Shown piece after piece: positions 33,886 to 43,412 of a stretch of DNA of 64,000 nucleotides; position 1 is the stretch's first letter; each line of letters starts with the position of its first letter. The DNA comes from Natrarchaeobius chitinivorans (GTDB taxonomy: Archaea > Halobacteriota > Halobacteria > Halobacteriales > Natrialbaceae). The stretch covers positions 310,001 to 374,000 of the forward strand of contig NZ_REGA01000001.1 in NCBI RefSeq assembly GCF_003841505.1, in the 5' to 3' direction. A program made the translations under genes and the position numbers. The notes under the pieces were generated by a model, which saw only the letters and a list, made by a program, of their open reading frames with translations, was not told where the DNA came from and searched no databases.

Positions 33886-35037
33886 ATGAACGGCAACCGC
33901 TTCGGTCGCCTCTTTCAGGTGACCACGTTCGGCGAGAGCCACGGAGAAGCGATGGGCTGTACCGTGTCGGGGTGTCCCGCCGGCCTCGAGCTCTCCGAGG
34001 AGGACGTACAGGAGGACCTCGATCGACGAAAGCCGGGTCAATCGATGATCACGACCAGCCGCGGCGAACCCGACGACGTGTCGATCAAATCCGGCGTTCA
34101 GGACGGGTACACGACGGGCACCCCCATCGGGATGGTCATCCAGAACAAGGACGCCCGATCCGGCAAGTACGAACCCTTCATTACTGCACCCCGCCCGTCC
34201 CACGGCGACTTTACGTACTCCGCGAAGTTCGGCACGCGAAACTGGGGTGGCGGCGGACGCTCCTCGGCCCGGGAGACGGTCAACTGGGTGGCCGCGGGTG
34301 CCATCGCGAAGAAACTGCTCGCACTCGAGGGAATCGAACTCAAGGCCCACGTCAACCAGATCGGCGACGTCGAGGCTCCCGAAGTCAGTTTCGAGGAGAT
34401 GCTCGCACACTCGGAGGAAAACGACGTCCGGTGTGCCCACCCCGAAACCGCCGCGGAGATGCAAGAGTTGATCGAGACCTACCAGGACGAAGGTGACTCC
34501 ATCGGCGGCAGCATCTACTTCGAGGCCCGCGGCGTCCCCGTCGGCCTCGGCGCGCCGCGATTCGATTCGCTCTCGGCCAGACTGGGTCAGGCGATGATGG
34601 CGGTTCCGGCGACGACGGCCTTCGAGTTCGGTCTGGGTACCGAGGCCGCCGAGTGGACCGGCAAGGAGCGAAACGACGACTGGGAGTTCGATTCCGAAGG
34701 GAACCCGGTCCCGGTCGAGAACGACCACGGCGGCATTCAGGGCGGCATCTCGAGTGGCGAACCGATCTACGGCGAGGTTACCCTCCACGCGCCGACGTCG
34801 ATCCCGAAGTCCCAGCAGACTGCCGACTGGGAGACCGGCGAACTCAAAGAGGAACAGGTCATCGGTCGCCACGACCCCGTCCTGCCGCCGCGTGGCGTCC
34901 CCGTCGTCGAGGCGATGCTCGCGCTCACGCTCGTGGACTTCATGCTGTTGTCCGGACGGATCAACCCCGACCGCGTCGACGACCAGCCCGGCGAGTACGA
35001 TACGGACTACCACCCGAGTAATCCCCGAAACGAGTAG
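33886..35037 (+). CDS. aroC: Chorismate synthase
   Basis: The 383-residue enzyme makes chorismate from EPSP using reduced FMN. Conserved motifs are TTFGESHGEAMGC (residues 9-21), TAPRPSHGDFTYSAKFG near 104, GGGRSSARETVNWVAAGA near 122, GIQGGISSGEPI near 286 and RHDPVLPPRGVPVVEAM near 328. Its promoter is the TATA box just upstream. It is a monocistronic gene separated from aroA by about 10 kb. Confidence 0.97.
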   Translation: MNGNRFGRLFQVTTFGESHGEAMGCTVSGCPAGLELSEEDVQEDLDRRKPGQSMITTSRGEPDDVSIKSGVQDGYTTGTPIGMVIQNKDARSGKYEPFITAPRPSHGDFTYSAKFGTRNWGGGGRSSARETVNWVAAGAIAKKLLALEGIELKAHVNQIGDVEAPEVSFEEMLAHSEENDVRCAHPETAAEMQELIETYQDEGDSIGGSIYFEARGVPVGLGAPRFDSLSARLGQAMMAVPATTAFEFGLGTEAAEWTGKERNDDWEFDSEGNPVPVENDHGGIQGGISSGEPIYGEVTLHAPTSIPKSQQTADWETGELKEEQVIGRHDPVLPPRGVPVVEAMLALTLVDFMLLSGRINPDRVDDQPGEYDTDYHPSNPRNE

Positions 35038-35272
35038 CTCGAGGGGAGTATCAGTCGTTTGGGGTCCGGTGTATTCCTCGATATTACCCTTCGTGAAAGA
35101 GCACCCGTCAGTTGGTGCCAGTTTCTTCGAAAACGCTTTTCGAGTCCGGTATCTCTCTCGTATTCGTCGGTGTTCTACTGACAGCCCTGAGCGGTTCCGG
35201 TCCGTTCGAGGCTGTGGTCACGAGTCCATTCCCGGCGTGATCGAGCCATCGATCAGAACAATCCCCGGTTTC
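35038..35272. other. Intergenic, no gene seen
   Basis: The region between aroC and the palindromic element holds no credible frame. Confidence 0.4.
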
Positions 35273-35354
35273 ATACGGTTTACTGTAAGTCATTGTCGGC
35301 GCACCCGCGACCCGGGCGGCGGGTGCGCCGGTAAACAGTTACAGTAATCCGTAT
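35273..35354. repeat. 82-bp palindromic element, copy 3
   Basis: Same length and layout as 7720-7801. The inner arm reads GGCGCACCCGC/GCGGGTGCGCC where the other has GGCGCAACCGC/GCGGTTGCGCC, that is, a compensatory A-T to C-G change. Outer arms ATACGG/CCGTAT and CTGTAA/TTACAG are identical. It lies about 235 bp after aroC, between it and the PHP gene. Confidence 0.88.
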
Positions 35355-35413
35355 CAGGCAGGAGCGGTGTCGGTTTCGATCGGCACAACACCCAACAGCC
35401 TGTCGGCCGTAGA

Positions 35414-36208
35414 ATGGGTATGCAGGATTTCCACGCCCACTCGAACTACTCCGACGGGGGCTTTCTCGAGGGGATGGCTCGCTCCGCCGAGAGCGCCGGC
35501 CTCGAGGGGATCGGATTCACCGACCACTGCAACGTCTCCCCACGAGAACGCCTCGAGACGGTCCGAAGCGTCTACGGGTTCAACCTCGATATTACCTACG
35601 AGCGACGTCGGCGAGCGATCGAACGCCTGCGCGAGGAGACGAGTCTCGCGATCTACGACGCGGTCGAGATGGATTACGATCCGCGGGACGAACCCGAGAT
35701 CCGGGCCTTTCTCGAGGAGGCGGCGTTCGACTACGCGCTCGGCAGCGTCCACGAGATACGGGGGATGAACGTTCAGGTGGCGTCGAACTTCGTGGAACTC
35801 GCGGACGACGAACTCGACGCTATCGTCGAAGACTACGTCGAAACCCTCGTCTCGCTGATCGAGTCGGAACTGTTCGACGTCGCCGCACACGTCGATCTCA
35901 TCGCGCGGACGTCGCCGTTGCGCGGCCGAGCGACGGACGACCACTACCGCCGGATCGCGAGCGCGTTCGCGTCCTCGCGGACGGTTCCGGAGATCAACGC
36001 CGGGCGGGCGCTGACCGACGAGGAAATCGTCCACCCCTCCGAGCGGTTTCTCGAGGTGCTTCGAGAGTTCGACGTGCCCGTAACTGTCGGAACCGATTCG
36101 CATCGCCCGGCCGAAGTCGGCGACCGTGCCGACTTCCTCCGGGAGTTCGTCGCCGAGTACGGTGTCGACCCCGTTGCCCCGCCGGGACTCGAACGGCCGA
36201 AAGAGTAA
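35414..36208 (+). CDS. PHP domain protein (histidinol phosphatase-like)
   Basis: A 264-residue protein of the PHP fold. The first metal motif is DFHAHSNYSDGG (residues 5-16), followed by FTDHC near 38, the Glu in DAVEMDYD near 80, GSVHEIR near 112, HVDLIA near 156 and TVGTDSHRP near 222. These are the nine metal-binding positions of the PHP family. It may act as histidinol phosphatase, though the substrate is not determined by sequence. A start six bases later (MQDFHAH) is equally possible. Confidence 0.85.
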   Translation: MGMQDFHAHSNYSDGGFLEGMARSAESAGLEGIGFTDHCNVSPRERLETVRSVYGFNLDITYERRRRAIERLREETSLAIYDAVEMDYDPRDEPEIRAFLEEAAFDYALGSVHEIRGMNVQVASNFVELADDELDAIVEDYVETLVSLIESELFDVAAHVDLIARTSPLRGRATDDHYRRIASAFASSRTVPEINAGRALTDEEIVHPSERFLEVLREFDVPVTVGTDSHRPAEVGDRADFLREFVAEYGVDPVAPPGLERPKE

Positions 36209-36365
36209 ACAGGAAACGGGTTTTTGTAACTAATGTTCACATGCGATAGCGGATTGTAAATGGACGTACATTCTTCATGAAAGATCCTTGGTAATCTATA
36301 GCAAAGGCTTTAGGTTCGGTAGGGCAAAATTCGCGTACGGTTGGCCACTGGCCACTGATTTAGCT

Positions 36366-38267
36366 ATGAGCGACGACGAACTCATCTGGCGAATCGCAGG
36401 CGGTTCCGGAGACGGGATCGACTCGACGAGTCAGAATTTCGCGAAGGCGCTGATGCGCTCGGGGCTCAACGTATTTACACACCGCCACTATCCATCGCGG
36501 ATTCGCGGCGGTCACACGTACGTCGAGATCCGGGCCGCAGAACACGAGGTACAGTCACGTGGGGACGGCTACAACTTCCTGCTCGCACTCGGGGACTCGT
36601 TCGCCCGGAACCCGCAGGAAGAAGCCTACTACGGCAACGAGGAGATCAAACCGCTCTCGGAGAACCTGGACGACCTCCGCGAAGGCGGCGTCATCGTCTA
36701 CGACGAGGGCCTGCTGGACGAAGAGGAGGTCGCAGAGCTCGAACTCGAGAAACGAGCCGAAGAGAACGGCTGGCACGTTTATCCCGTCGATCTCCGGGGA
36801 CTCGCGAAAGAACACGGCCGGGAGGTCATGCGCAACACCGCCGGCGTCGGTATCACCGCCGCGCTGCTCGAGATGGACCTCGAGCACATCGAGGACCTGA
36901 TGGAAGACGCCATGAGCGGCGACGTCCTCGAGGCCAACCTCGAGATCCTCGACGAGGCCAACGAGATGGTCGGCGAGGAGATCGAGCGCGAGCACGATCT
37001 GCGCATTCCGACCGGCGAACACGAGACCGAACAGGCGTTGCTGTCGGGTTCGAACGCGATCGCCTACGGCGCGATCGACGCCGGCTGTCGGTTCATCGCC
37101 GGCTACCCGATGACGCCGTGGACGGACGTGTTCACGATTCTCAGCCAGAACTTCCCCGACATGGGCGGCGTCTCCGAACAGGTCGAAGACGAGATCGCCG
37201 CCGCAGCGCTCGCCGTCGGCGCGAGCCACGCGGGCGTCAAGGCCATGTCCGGGTCCTCCGGTGGCGGATTCGCGCTGATGAGCGAACCGCTCGGACTCGC
37301 GGAGATGACCGAGACGCCGCTCGTGCTCGTCGAATCCATGCGTGCCGGTCCATCGACCGGGATGCCGACCAAGCCCGAACAGGCCGACCTCGAGTTCGTC
37401 CTCTATACGAGTCAGGGTGACTCCCAGCGCGTCGTCTTCGCGCCCGGCAACATCGAGGAAGCCTACGAGCAGACACGCCTCGCCTTCGAGATCGCCTGGG
37501 ATTATCAGATCCCCGCGATCATCATCTACGACCAGAAGCTCTCGGGCGAGAACGCCAACGTCGACGTCGAGTTCTTCGACCGCGAGCCGACGCCGGATCT
37601 CGGCTCGACGCTGACCGAAGAAGAACTCAGAGAAGCCGCACACGACAACTCCGGGAAGTTCAAGCGGTTCAACTACGAGGACGCCGAGGACGGCGTCGCA
37701 CCGCGGTCGCTGCCCGGACAGAAAGGCGGGCGATACCTCGCGACCGGTAACGAACACAGTCCGGTCGGCCACATCGAAGAGGATCCCGACAACCGCACGT
37801 TCCAGATGGATCGCCGCCTCGAGAAACTCGAGTCGATCCGCGAGGAACTCGACGAACGCGAGTCGACCCAGACGTACTTCGGCGACGAAGACGCCGAGTA
37901 CGGCATCGTCACGTGGGGCTCGAGCCAGGGTGCCGTCGAGGAGGCCGTCGCTCGGCTGAACGAACAGGGCCACTCGGTCAAGGGACTCAGCGTCTCCGAT
38001 ATGCTGCCGTTCCCCGAAACGGAAGTCACCGAGTTCTTAGAGAGCGTCGACGAGGCGATGGTCGTCGAGATGAACGCAACCGCCCAGTTCCGCGGTCACA
38101 TCCAGCGCGAACTCGGCCGCTTCGGCGACAAGCTGACGAGCCTGCTCAAGTACAACGGCAACCCGTTCGAGCCGGCCGAAGTCGTCGAGGGCTACGAGAT
38201 CAACCTCGCCGACGAGGAGCGCGAACCGTCCGCACAGGTTCGAATCGAACCCGCAGCAGGTGATTAA
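36366..38267 (+). CDS. porA: 2-oxoacid:ferredoxin oxidoreductase alpha subunit (gamma-alpha fusion), probably pyruvate-specific
   Basis: A 633-residue subunit with an N-terminal gamma domain (IAGGSGDGIDSTSQNF near residue 10 and THRHYPSRIRGGHTYVE near 40) fused to the alpha pyrimidine-binding domain (AYGAIDAGCRFIAGYPMTPW near 235). It oxidises 2-oxoacids to acyl-CoA with ferredoxin as acceptor. The beta subunit length (311 residues) and sequence fit the haloarchaeal pyruvate enzyme better than the 2-oxoglutarate enzyme, whose beta is shorter, so porA is the preferred symbol. It is 2 bp upstream of porB. Confidence 0.85.
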   Translation: MSDDELIWRIAGGSGDGIDSTSQNFAKALMRSGLNVFTHRHYPSRIRGGHTYVEIRAAEHEVQSRGDGYNFLLALGDSFARNPQEEAYYGNEEIKPLSENLDDLREGGVIVYDEGLLDEEEVAELELEKRAEENGWHVYPVDLRGLAKEHGREVMRNTAGVGITAALLEMDLEHIEDLMEDAMSGDVLEANLEILDEANEMVGEEIEREHDLRIPTGEHETEQALLSGSNAIAYGAIDAGCRFIAGYPMTPWTDVFTILSQNFPDMGGVSEQVEDEIAAAALAVGASHAGVKAMSGSSGGGFALMSEPLGLAEMTETPLVLVESMRAGPSTGMPTKPEQADLEFVLYTSQGDSQRVVFAPGNIEEAYEQTRLAFEIAWDYQIPAIIIYDQKLSGENANVDVEFFDREPTPDLGSTLTEEELREAAHDNSGKFKRFNYEDAEDGVAPRSLPGQKGGRYLATGNEHSPVGHIEEDPDNRTFQMDRRLEKLESIREELDERESTQTYFGDEDAEYGIVTWGSSQGAVEEAVARLNEQGHSVKGLSVSDMLPFPETEVTEFLESVDEAMVVEMNATAQFRGHIQRELGRFGDKLTSLLKYNGNPFEPAEVVEGYEINLADEEREPSAQVRIEPAAGD

Positions 38268-38269
38268 CC

Positions 38270-39205
38270 ATGAGTGCATTCAACGCAATCGGTGAACAAC
38301 GAGAGATCGATCGTGACGAGTTCACCCCGGGTGTCGAACCGCAGCCGACCTGGTGTCCAGGCTGTGGCGACTTCGGGGTTCTGAAAGCCCTGAAACAGGC
38401 GCTTCCGGAGGTCGGCAAGACCCCCGAAGAAGTGCTGACCGTCACCGGAATCGGCTGTTCGGGCAAACTGAACAGCTACCTCGACACGTACGGCTTCCAC
38501 ACCATCCACGGCCGCTCGCTGCCCGTGGCCCGAGCCGCCAAACTCGCGAATCCCGAACTCGAGGTCATCGCTGCCGGCGGCGACGGTGACGGGTACGGCA
38601 TCGGTGGCAACCACTGGATCCACACCGCCCGGGAGAACCACGACATGACCTACATCGTGTTCAACAACGAGATCTTCGGGCTGACGAAGGGCCAGACCTC
38701 GCCAACCAGCCCCAAGGGCCACAAGTCCAAGACCCAGCCCTCGGGGAGCGCGAAGACGCCGCTTCGACCGCTCTCGATGTCGCTCAACGCCGGCGCGAGC
38801 TACGTCGCTCGCACGGCCGCGGTCAACCCGAACCAGGCGAAGGAGATCATCAAGGAAGCGATCGAGCACGACGGGTTCGCCCACATCGACTTCCTCACCC
38901 AGTGTCCGACCTGGAACAAGGACGCCCGTCAGTACGTCCCGTATATCGACGTCCAGGAGTCCGACGACTACGACTTCGACGTCACCGATCGGCGCGAGGC
39001 GGCCGAGATGATGCGCGAGACCGAGGACGTCCTCAACGAGGGAACCGTCCTCACCGGCCGGTACTACGTCGACGAAGATCGACCGTCGTACTCCCAGGAG
39101 AAGAAAGCCGTCGGCGAGATGCCCGACGATCCGCTCGCCGAGCGCTACTTCGACGACGACGCCGAGTGGGAGCGCAGCTACGACCTCCTCGAGCGCCACA
39201 CGTAA
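38270..39205 (+). CDS. porB: 2-oxoacid:ferredoxin oxidoreductase beta subunit, probably pyruvate-specific
   Basis: The 311-residue TPP-binding subunit. WCPGCGDFG (residues 25-33) and GIGCSGK (near 63) carry Cys that bind a [4Fe-4S] cluster, GGDGDGYGIGGNH (near 103) is the TPP/magnesium motif, and NEIFGLTKGQTSPTSPKGHK (near 130) follows. With porA it makes acetyl-CoA from pyruvate in aerobic haloarchaeal metabolism, joining the Entner-Doudoroff pathway encoded nearby. Confidence 0.88.
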   Translation: MSAFNAIGEQREIDRDEFTPGVEPQPTWCPGCGDFGVLKALKQALPEVGKTPEEVLTVTGIGCSGKLNSYLDTYGFHTIHGRSLPVARAAKLANPELEVIAAGGDGDGYGIGGNHWIHTARENHDMTYIVFNNEIFGLTKGQTSPTSPKGHKSKTQPSGSAKTPLRPLSMSLNAGASYVARTAAVNPNQAKEIIKEAIEHDGFAHIDFLTQCPTWNKDARQYVPYIDVQESDDYDFDVTDRREAAEMMRETEDVLNEGTVLTGRYYVDEDRPSYSQEKKAVGEMPDDPLAERYFDDDAEWERSYDLLERHT

Positions 39206-39240
39206 GCTCGCCGTTCGATCCCGCGCGTTCGTTCGGTTTT

Positions 39241-39320
39241 GGTTTTCCGAGAGTCCGCGAGAGATACTTGGTTTTCCGAGAGTCCGCAAGACTCGTTTCC
39301 AAAGTCCGCGAGAGATACTT
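39241..39320. repeat. 29-bp tandem repeat after porB
   Basis: The unit GGTTTTCCGAGAGTCCGC followed by GAGAGATACTT occurs at 39241-39269, again in modified form at 39270-39300, and partly at 39301-39320. It fills the gap between porB and the next gene. Confidence 0.75.
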
Positions 39321-39345
39321 CCGTCCTCGAGTCCCAGCCAGTTCC

Positions 39346-40428
39346 ATGAGTGGCCTCGAGACCGGCCGCTACTACTGTCGGGAACTCGGACGACGACTCT
39401 CGCACTACGTCGAGAGACGGCGGAACGGCTACCGACACCTCGGCTCGCTCGAGCGAGCAGCCGAAACGATCCTCGCCGATCGGGCCGACCGCGGATTCGA
39501 AGCCGGCGGTCACTTCAGGGGCGTCTGGCCGCGCGACCTCTGTTTTGGCGCACGAGGGCTCTCCGACGCGGGGTACGGCGAGGCGGTCGGCGATACGGGA
39601 GAGTGGATACTCGATCGGCTTTCCGACGTCTTCTACACCGATTTTCACGACGGGTACAACGCCGCAACACCGGCCGAAGGCGTCGACACCTTCCCGGCAC
39701 TCGTCGTCCTGCTGGCCGAGTCAGGACGACTCGAGACGCGTCCGGACGCGGTCGCCGACCTCGCGGCGCTTCACCGGAGGAAATTCGTCGACGACTCGGG
39801 GTTCGTCACCGGGAACGGAAGCTCGTGGTGGGATTCGGCCGCCCATCCGCGCGAAGCGTACAACACGGCGATGCTGCTGGCCGCGGTCGAACGGCTCGAG
39901 GCCCGTGGCATCGAAACGACGTTTACGGGCGAATCGGATCGCATCAGGGAAAAGCTACGCTCGCGGCTCTGGAACGGGACGTACTTCGACGAGCACTGGG
40001 GGTCGTCGACGCTCGCCTGCGACGCCAACGTCGTTGCGCTTTACTTCGGCCTGCTCGAGGACGACCGGGCGGCGTCGGTCGTCGACGCCCTCGAGCGACT
40101 CGAGACGCCGTACGGGATTCGGATGCGGGAACGCCCTTTCTCCCACACTGCGGTCCACCCGTTTTTCCTGTTGCACCGCGACTACCACTACCACGTCTGG
40201 CCCTGGAACGGGTTCATGTACGCGATCGGTCTCGCCAGGTACGGGTTCGAGGAGCGCGCTCGCCGGGAGGTGGATCGACTCGAGCGGCTGCTCGAGCCGT
40301 ACGGAAACTTCCTCGAGGTGTGTACGCTCGCGGGCGAGGCGTACGTCAAGCGCGGCTACGCGAGCGCGTCGGAGTTTACCGTCGCGGCGGCGCTCTGGAG
40401 GGAGTACGCCGACGACTGGCGAGGATAG
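39346..40428 (+). CDS. Glycoside hydrolase-like (alpha/alpha)6-barrel protein
   Basis: A 360-residue protein of the six-hairpin glycosidase type, resembling GH15 glucoamylase or amylo-1,6-glucosidase proteins. FRGVWPRDLCFGARGLSD (near residue 65) resembles the family's first catalytic-barrel motif, and SAHPREAYNTAMLLAAVE (near 167) the repeated inner helix. HVWPWNGFMYAIGLARYG follows near 287, and the last part contains EVCTLAGEAYVKRGY. No signal peptide is visible, so it acts in the cytoplasm. Substrate unknown. Confidence 0.7.
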   Translation: MSGLETGRYYCRELGRRLSHYVERRRNGYRHLGSLERAAETILADRADRGFEAGGHFRGVWPRDLCFGARGLSDAGYGEAVGDTGEWILDRLSDVFYTDFHDGYNAATPAEGVDTFPALVVLLAESGRLETRPDAVADLAALHRRKFVDDSGFVTGNGSSWWDSAAHPREAYNTAMLLAAVERLEARGIETTFTGESDRIREKLRSRLWNGTYFDEHWGSSTLACDANVVALYFGLLEDDRAASVVDALERLETPYGIRMRERPFSHTAVHPFFLLHRDYHYHVWPWNGFMYAIGLARYGFEERARREVDRLERLLEPYGNFLEVCTLAGEAYVKRGYASASEFTVAAALWREYADDWRG

Positions 40429-40484
40429 CGGTCGTGAAACGGGAGGACGTGTTCGATGGGCTGGATCAACTTCGAGAGACCGGA

Positions 40485-41477
40485 TCAACTCACTTCCCGC
40501 CACGTGGCCGTCGCAGTCACGCGGTCGTCATCGACGTCGATCGACCGTTCGTCAGCCGACGCGCCGAGTACCCCCTCGAGTGTCCGCTCGTCCGGGTCGT
40601 CGATGATCGCAGCGAACTCGCCGGTGGACGTTTCCGCGTCCTCGACGGAGAGCGACGAGACGAACCCGTCGGTTCCGTCCAGTCCCTCGAACTCCGCGTC
40701 GATGTCGACGCGGTCGCCGTACTGACCGACCGAGACGTCCCCGCTCGCGGTTCCGACGAGCCACTCGAGGGATTCCTCGTCGTCCGTCGCCCGATCGACG
40801 CCGTCCGCCCCCGTTGCGATAGTCGTCTGGAGTACCGTCGTCGGATCCGCCGCGTCCACATCGTCGTCCTCGCCGTCGCCCATCGCGACGACGAGCGCAT
40901 CCGTGCCGACGGCGATCGCCACGTCGTCGTCATCGACCGGCGTGTACACGTCGTAGTCGCCGATCTCGTCCGTCCGTTCGAACTGTCGGAAGAACTCGCT
41001 GTCCGGTTCGTCGGTCAGCCGGTCGTCGATCTCCGCCGGTTCGATCGGTCCGGTCACGACGAACGCCTCGTTGGTCGACAGCAGTCCCTCGACGGTGGAC
41101 TCGAGATCGTCCTCGAGGATTCTGCCGAGCCCGTAGGGTGCGAGGGTGAGGCCGACGAAGAAGTACGCCGAGAGCAGCCCTTCAGACGGCAGTACGATCA
41201 TCGGATCCGCCTCGTACTCCGCCGGAACGGCCTCCTCGTCGGTCGGTTGGACTTCCTCGAGTTCGTCCTCGACGTATCCCTCGAGGCTCGTCCAGTCGAC
41301 GTGGGTGAACTCGAGGCCGCCGTTCTCGAGCGTGAGCCAGCGGCTGTACACCGGGAGATCGTCGTCCTCGAGCATCGATCGTGCATCGGCCGTCGTACAG
41401 CCCGCGAGGCCGAGGGTCCCCGCTATCGCCGTTGTGCCCGCGAGCTGAAGCACCTCTCGTCGGCCCAGTGTCATCAC
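40485..41477 (-). CDS. Tat lipoprotein, hypothetical
   Basis: A 330-residue protein starting MMTLGRREVLQLAGTTAIAG with a twin-arginine-like GRRE motif and lipobox Cys near residue 27 (LGLAGC). The mature part is very acidic (EDDDLP, DDDDVA, GEDDDVDAADP) with a regular alpha/beta pattern and a Ser/Thr-rich C-terminal region. I do not recognise the family. It would be anchored outside the cell. Confidence 0.75.
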   Translation of the reverse strand: MMTLGRREVLQLAGTTAIAGTLGLAGCTTADARSMLEDDDLPVYSRWLTLENGGLEFTHVDWTSLEGYVEDELEEVQPTDEEAVPAEYEADPMIVLPSEGLLSAYFFVGLTLAPYGLGRILEDDLESTVEGLLSTNEAFVVTGPIEPAEIDDRLTDEPDSEFFRQFERTDEIGDYDVYTPVDDDDVAIAVGTDALVVAMGDGEDDDVDAADPTTVLQTTIATGADGVDRATDDEESLEWLVGTASGDVSVGQYGDRVDIDAEFEGLDGTDGFVSSLSVEDAETSTGEFAAIIDDPDERTLEGVLGASADERSIDVDDDRVTATATWREVS

Positions 41478-41640
41478 CCCACTTACACGTTTGACGGCGA
41501 TATAGCCCGTGCCTACGTTCGCTTTTTCCTATTCGATCCAGTGGGAAACCGACGGGGGTATGGGCCCCTGAAGGATACGGCGCCGGTTGTCGTGGCGTGA
41601 AGAGAGAAAGGAAGAGGTCGTACGATGCCCACCGAACTCT

Positions 41641-41730
41641 GACGAAACAGACTCGGACGATCAGACTCGTGACGAAACGGCCTCGGACGATCAGACTCGT
41701 GACGAAACGGATCCGACCGATCAGATATCT
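41641..41730. repeat. 30-bp tandem repeat spanning the permease stop codon
   Basis: Three 30-bp units (41641-41670, 41671-41700, 41701-41730) begin GACGAAACRGxCTCGGACGA. The third includes the TCA (41721-41723) that is the reverse-strand stop of the ABC permease. Confidence 0.8.
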
Positions 41731-42503
41731 CGCCGCGCGAAGACGAGGGCGGCGACGGCCACGAGGACGAGAAACGTCACGAGCAGGAGTCCGGCGTCGG
41801 CGAGGGCGTACTCCTCGTGGACGAGGATCGCGGTCTCGTCGTAGTACCGACTCGGCGTTACCGCACCGATCCACTCGAAATCGGGATCGAGCCTCGAGAC
41901 GCCATCGACGAGCCAGAGGACGAACACCAGGCTGATGGCCGTCGCTCTGGCGCTTCTCGGTCGGTCGACGAGAACGGAGACCAGAAGGCCGATCCCGGCA
42001 CAGACCAGCAAGTACGGAATCGAAAGGAGGTGGACCATCGCGAGCGAAACGGGATCGAACGACTCGCCGATGACGAGCGCGCCGACGTAGACGACGAGCG
42101 GGACCGCCGTGTTCAACACGACCAGCGGAACCCAGAGGGCGGAGACCTTCTGCAGGACGACCGACTCGCGAGAAACCGGGTTCGAGAGTGTGAGATCCAT
42201 CTTTCGTTCCCGAACGTCTTTCGCAATCATGCCCGCGCCGACGTACGCGAAGTAGATGGCGACGAGGACGACCCAGAAGAACGAGTAGATCTCCGCCGCG
42301 ATGAAACCCTCGATCGTGTGCAGTGCCTCGATGCCGAACAGTTCGAAGAAAAAGTCCGGAAACGCATCCGCGAGTTCCTCCATCTCCTCCTCGACGCTGG
42401 GGAACATCGAGAAGTAAAGCGCCGAGAGCAGGACGAACACGACGACCAGTACGATCGAGGCGCGCAGCCGTTTTCTCGACTCGAGTCGGAGAATAGCCGT
42501 CAT
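41721..42503 (-). CDS. ABC-2 type permease, copy 2
   Basis: A 260-residue membrane protein with six hydrophobic segments. It shares most conserved positions with the next gene, including MDLTLSNPVSRESVVLQKV near residue 101 and ILVHEEYALADAG near 226. It therefore looks like a tandem duplicate that has diverged, and the pair may form a heterodimeric permease with the ATPase upstream. The substrate is unknown. Confidence 0.88.
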   Translation of the reverse strand: MTAILRLESRKRLRASIVLVVVFVLLSALYFSMFPSVEEEMEELADAFPDFFFELFGIEALHTIEGFIAAEIYSFFWVVLVAIYFAYVGAGMIAKDVRERKMDLTLSNPVSRESVVLQKVSALWVPLVVLNTAVPLVVYVGALVIGESFDPVSLAMVHLLSIPYLLVCAGIGLLVSVLVDRPRSARATAISLVFVLWLVDGVSRLDPDFEWIGAVTPSRYYDETAILVHEEYALADAGLLLVTFLVLVAVAALVFARRDI

Positions 42504-42629
42504 ACTGTCACCCCCTGGGCTTCCGGCGTCGGTACTCGAGGGCCGACGCTCGCGCCCCTCCAGTCGCTGCGTTCGGCGAGAGAGCGGCGAATCGACCGCG
42601 TGGCGAACGCGAGGCGGACGGATTGCATG

Positions 42630-43412
42630 TCAGATATCCCTCCGGACGAAGATGACGGTGGCGACAGCCACGAGGGCGAGAAACGTCACGAGCAGGATCC
42701 CGGCGTCGGCGAGCGCGTACTCCTCGTGGACGAGAATCGCCGTCGGATCGAAGTACCGACTCGGCGTCAGATCACGGATCCACTCGAGGGCGGGATCTAA
42801 ATGTGAGAGCCCGTCGATCAGCCAGAGGACGAACACCAGACCCAGTGCCGTCGCCTGTGCGGTTTCCTCGCGATCGAGGACGACCGAGAGAACGAGTCCG
42901 ATCCCGGCACAGACCAGCAGGTAGGGGACGGAAAGCAGGTGCGTCATTCCGAGGGCGATGGGATCGATCGATTCGCCCAGGACGGTCACGCCTGCGAGGA
43001 CGAAGAGAATCAATCCGGCGTTCAACACGACCAGTGGGACCCACAGGGCGGCGACCTTCTGGAGGACGACCGACTCCCGAGAGACCGGGTTCGAGAGCGT
43101 GAGATCCATCTTTCGGGTCCGAACGTCGCCGACGATCAATCCGGCAGCGACGTACGCGAAGTACATGCCGCCGAAGAGGATCCAGAGCAGCGGGAACAGA
43201 TAACCGCCGACGAATCCCTCGATCGTGTGAAGCTCTTCGAAACCGAACAGTCCGGCGAGCACCGGCGGGAACGCCTCCTCGACGACCTCGGCCTGGTCTG
43301 CAAAGCCCGGAAACGCGGCGAAGAGAAACACCGAGATCAGGCCGAACAGTCCGGTCAACAACAGCGAGCTACGAATCAGTTTCCCGGACTCGTTGCGAAG
43401 GATGGCGGTCAT
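42630..43412 (-). CDS. ABC-2 type permease, copy 1
   Basis: A 260-residue permease, paralogous to the preceding one and overlapping the ATPase gene by 4 bp (ATGA), so it is translated with it. It begins MTAILRNESGKLIRSSLLLTG. Such permeases with a NosF-type ATPase export or flip unknown substrates, sometimes drugs or lipids. Confidence 0.88.
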   Translation of the reverse strand: MTAILRNESGKLIRSSLLLTGLFGLISVFLFAAFPGFADQAEVVEEAFPPVLAGLFGFEELHTIEGFVGGYLFPLLWILFGGMYFAYVAAGLIVGDVRTRKMDLTLSNPVSRESVVLQKVAALWVPLVVLNAGLILFVLAGVTVLGESIDPIALGMTHLLSVPYLLVCAGIGLVLSVVLDREETAQATALGLVFVLWLIDGLSHLDPALEWIRDLTPSRYFDPTAILVHEEYALADAGILLVTFLALVAVATVIFVRRDI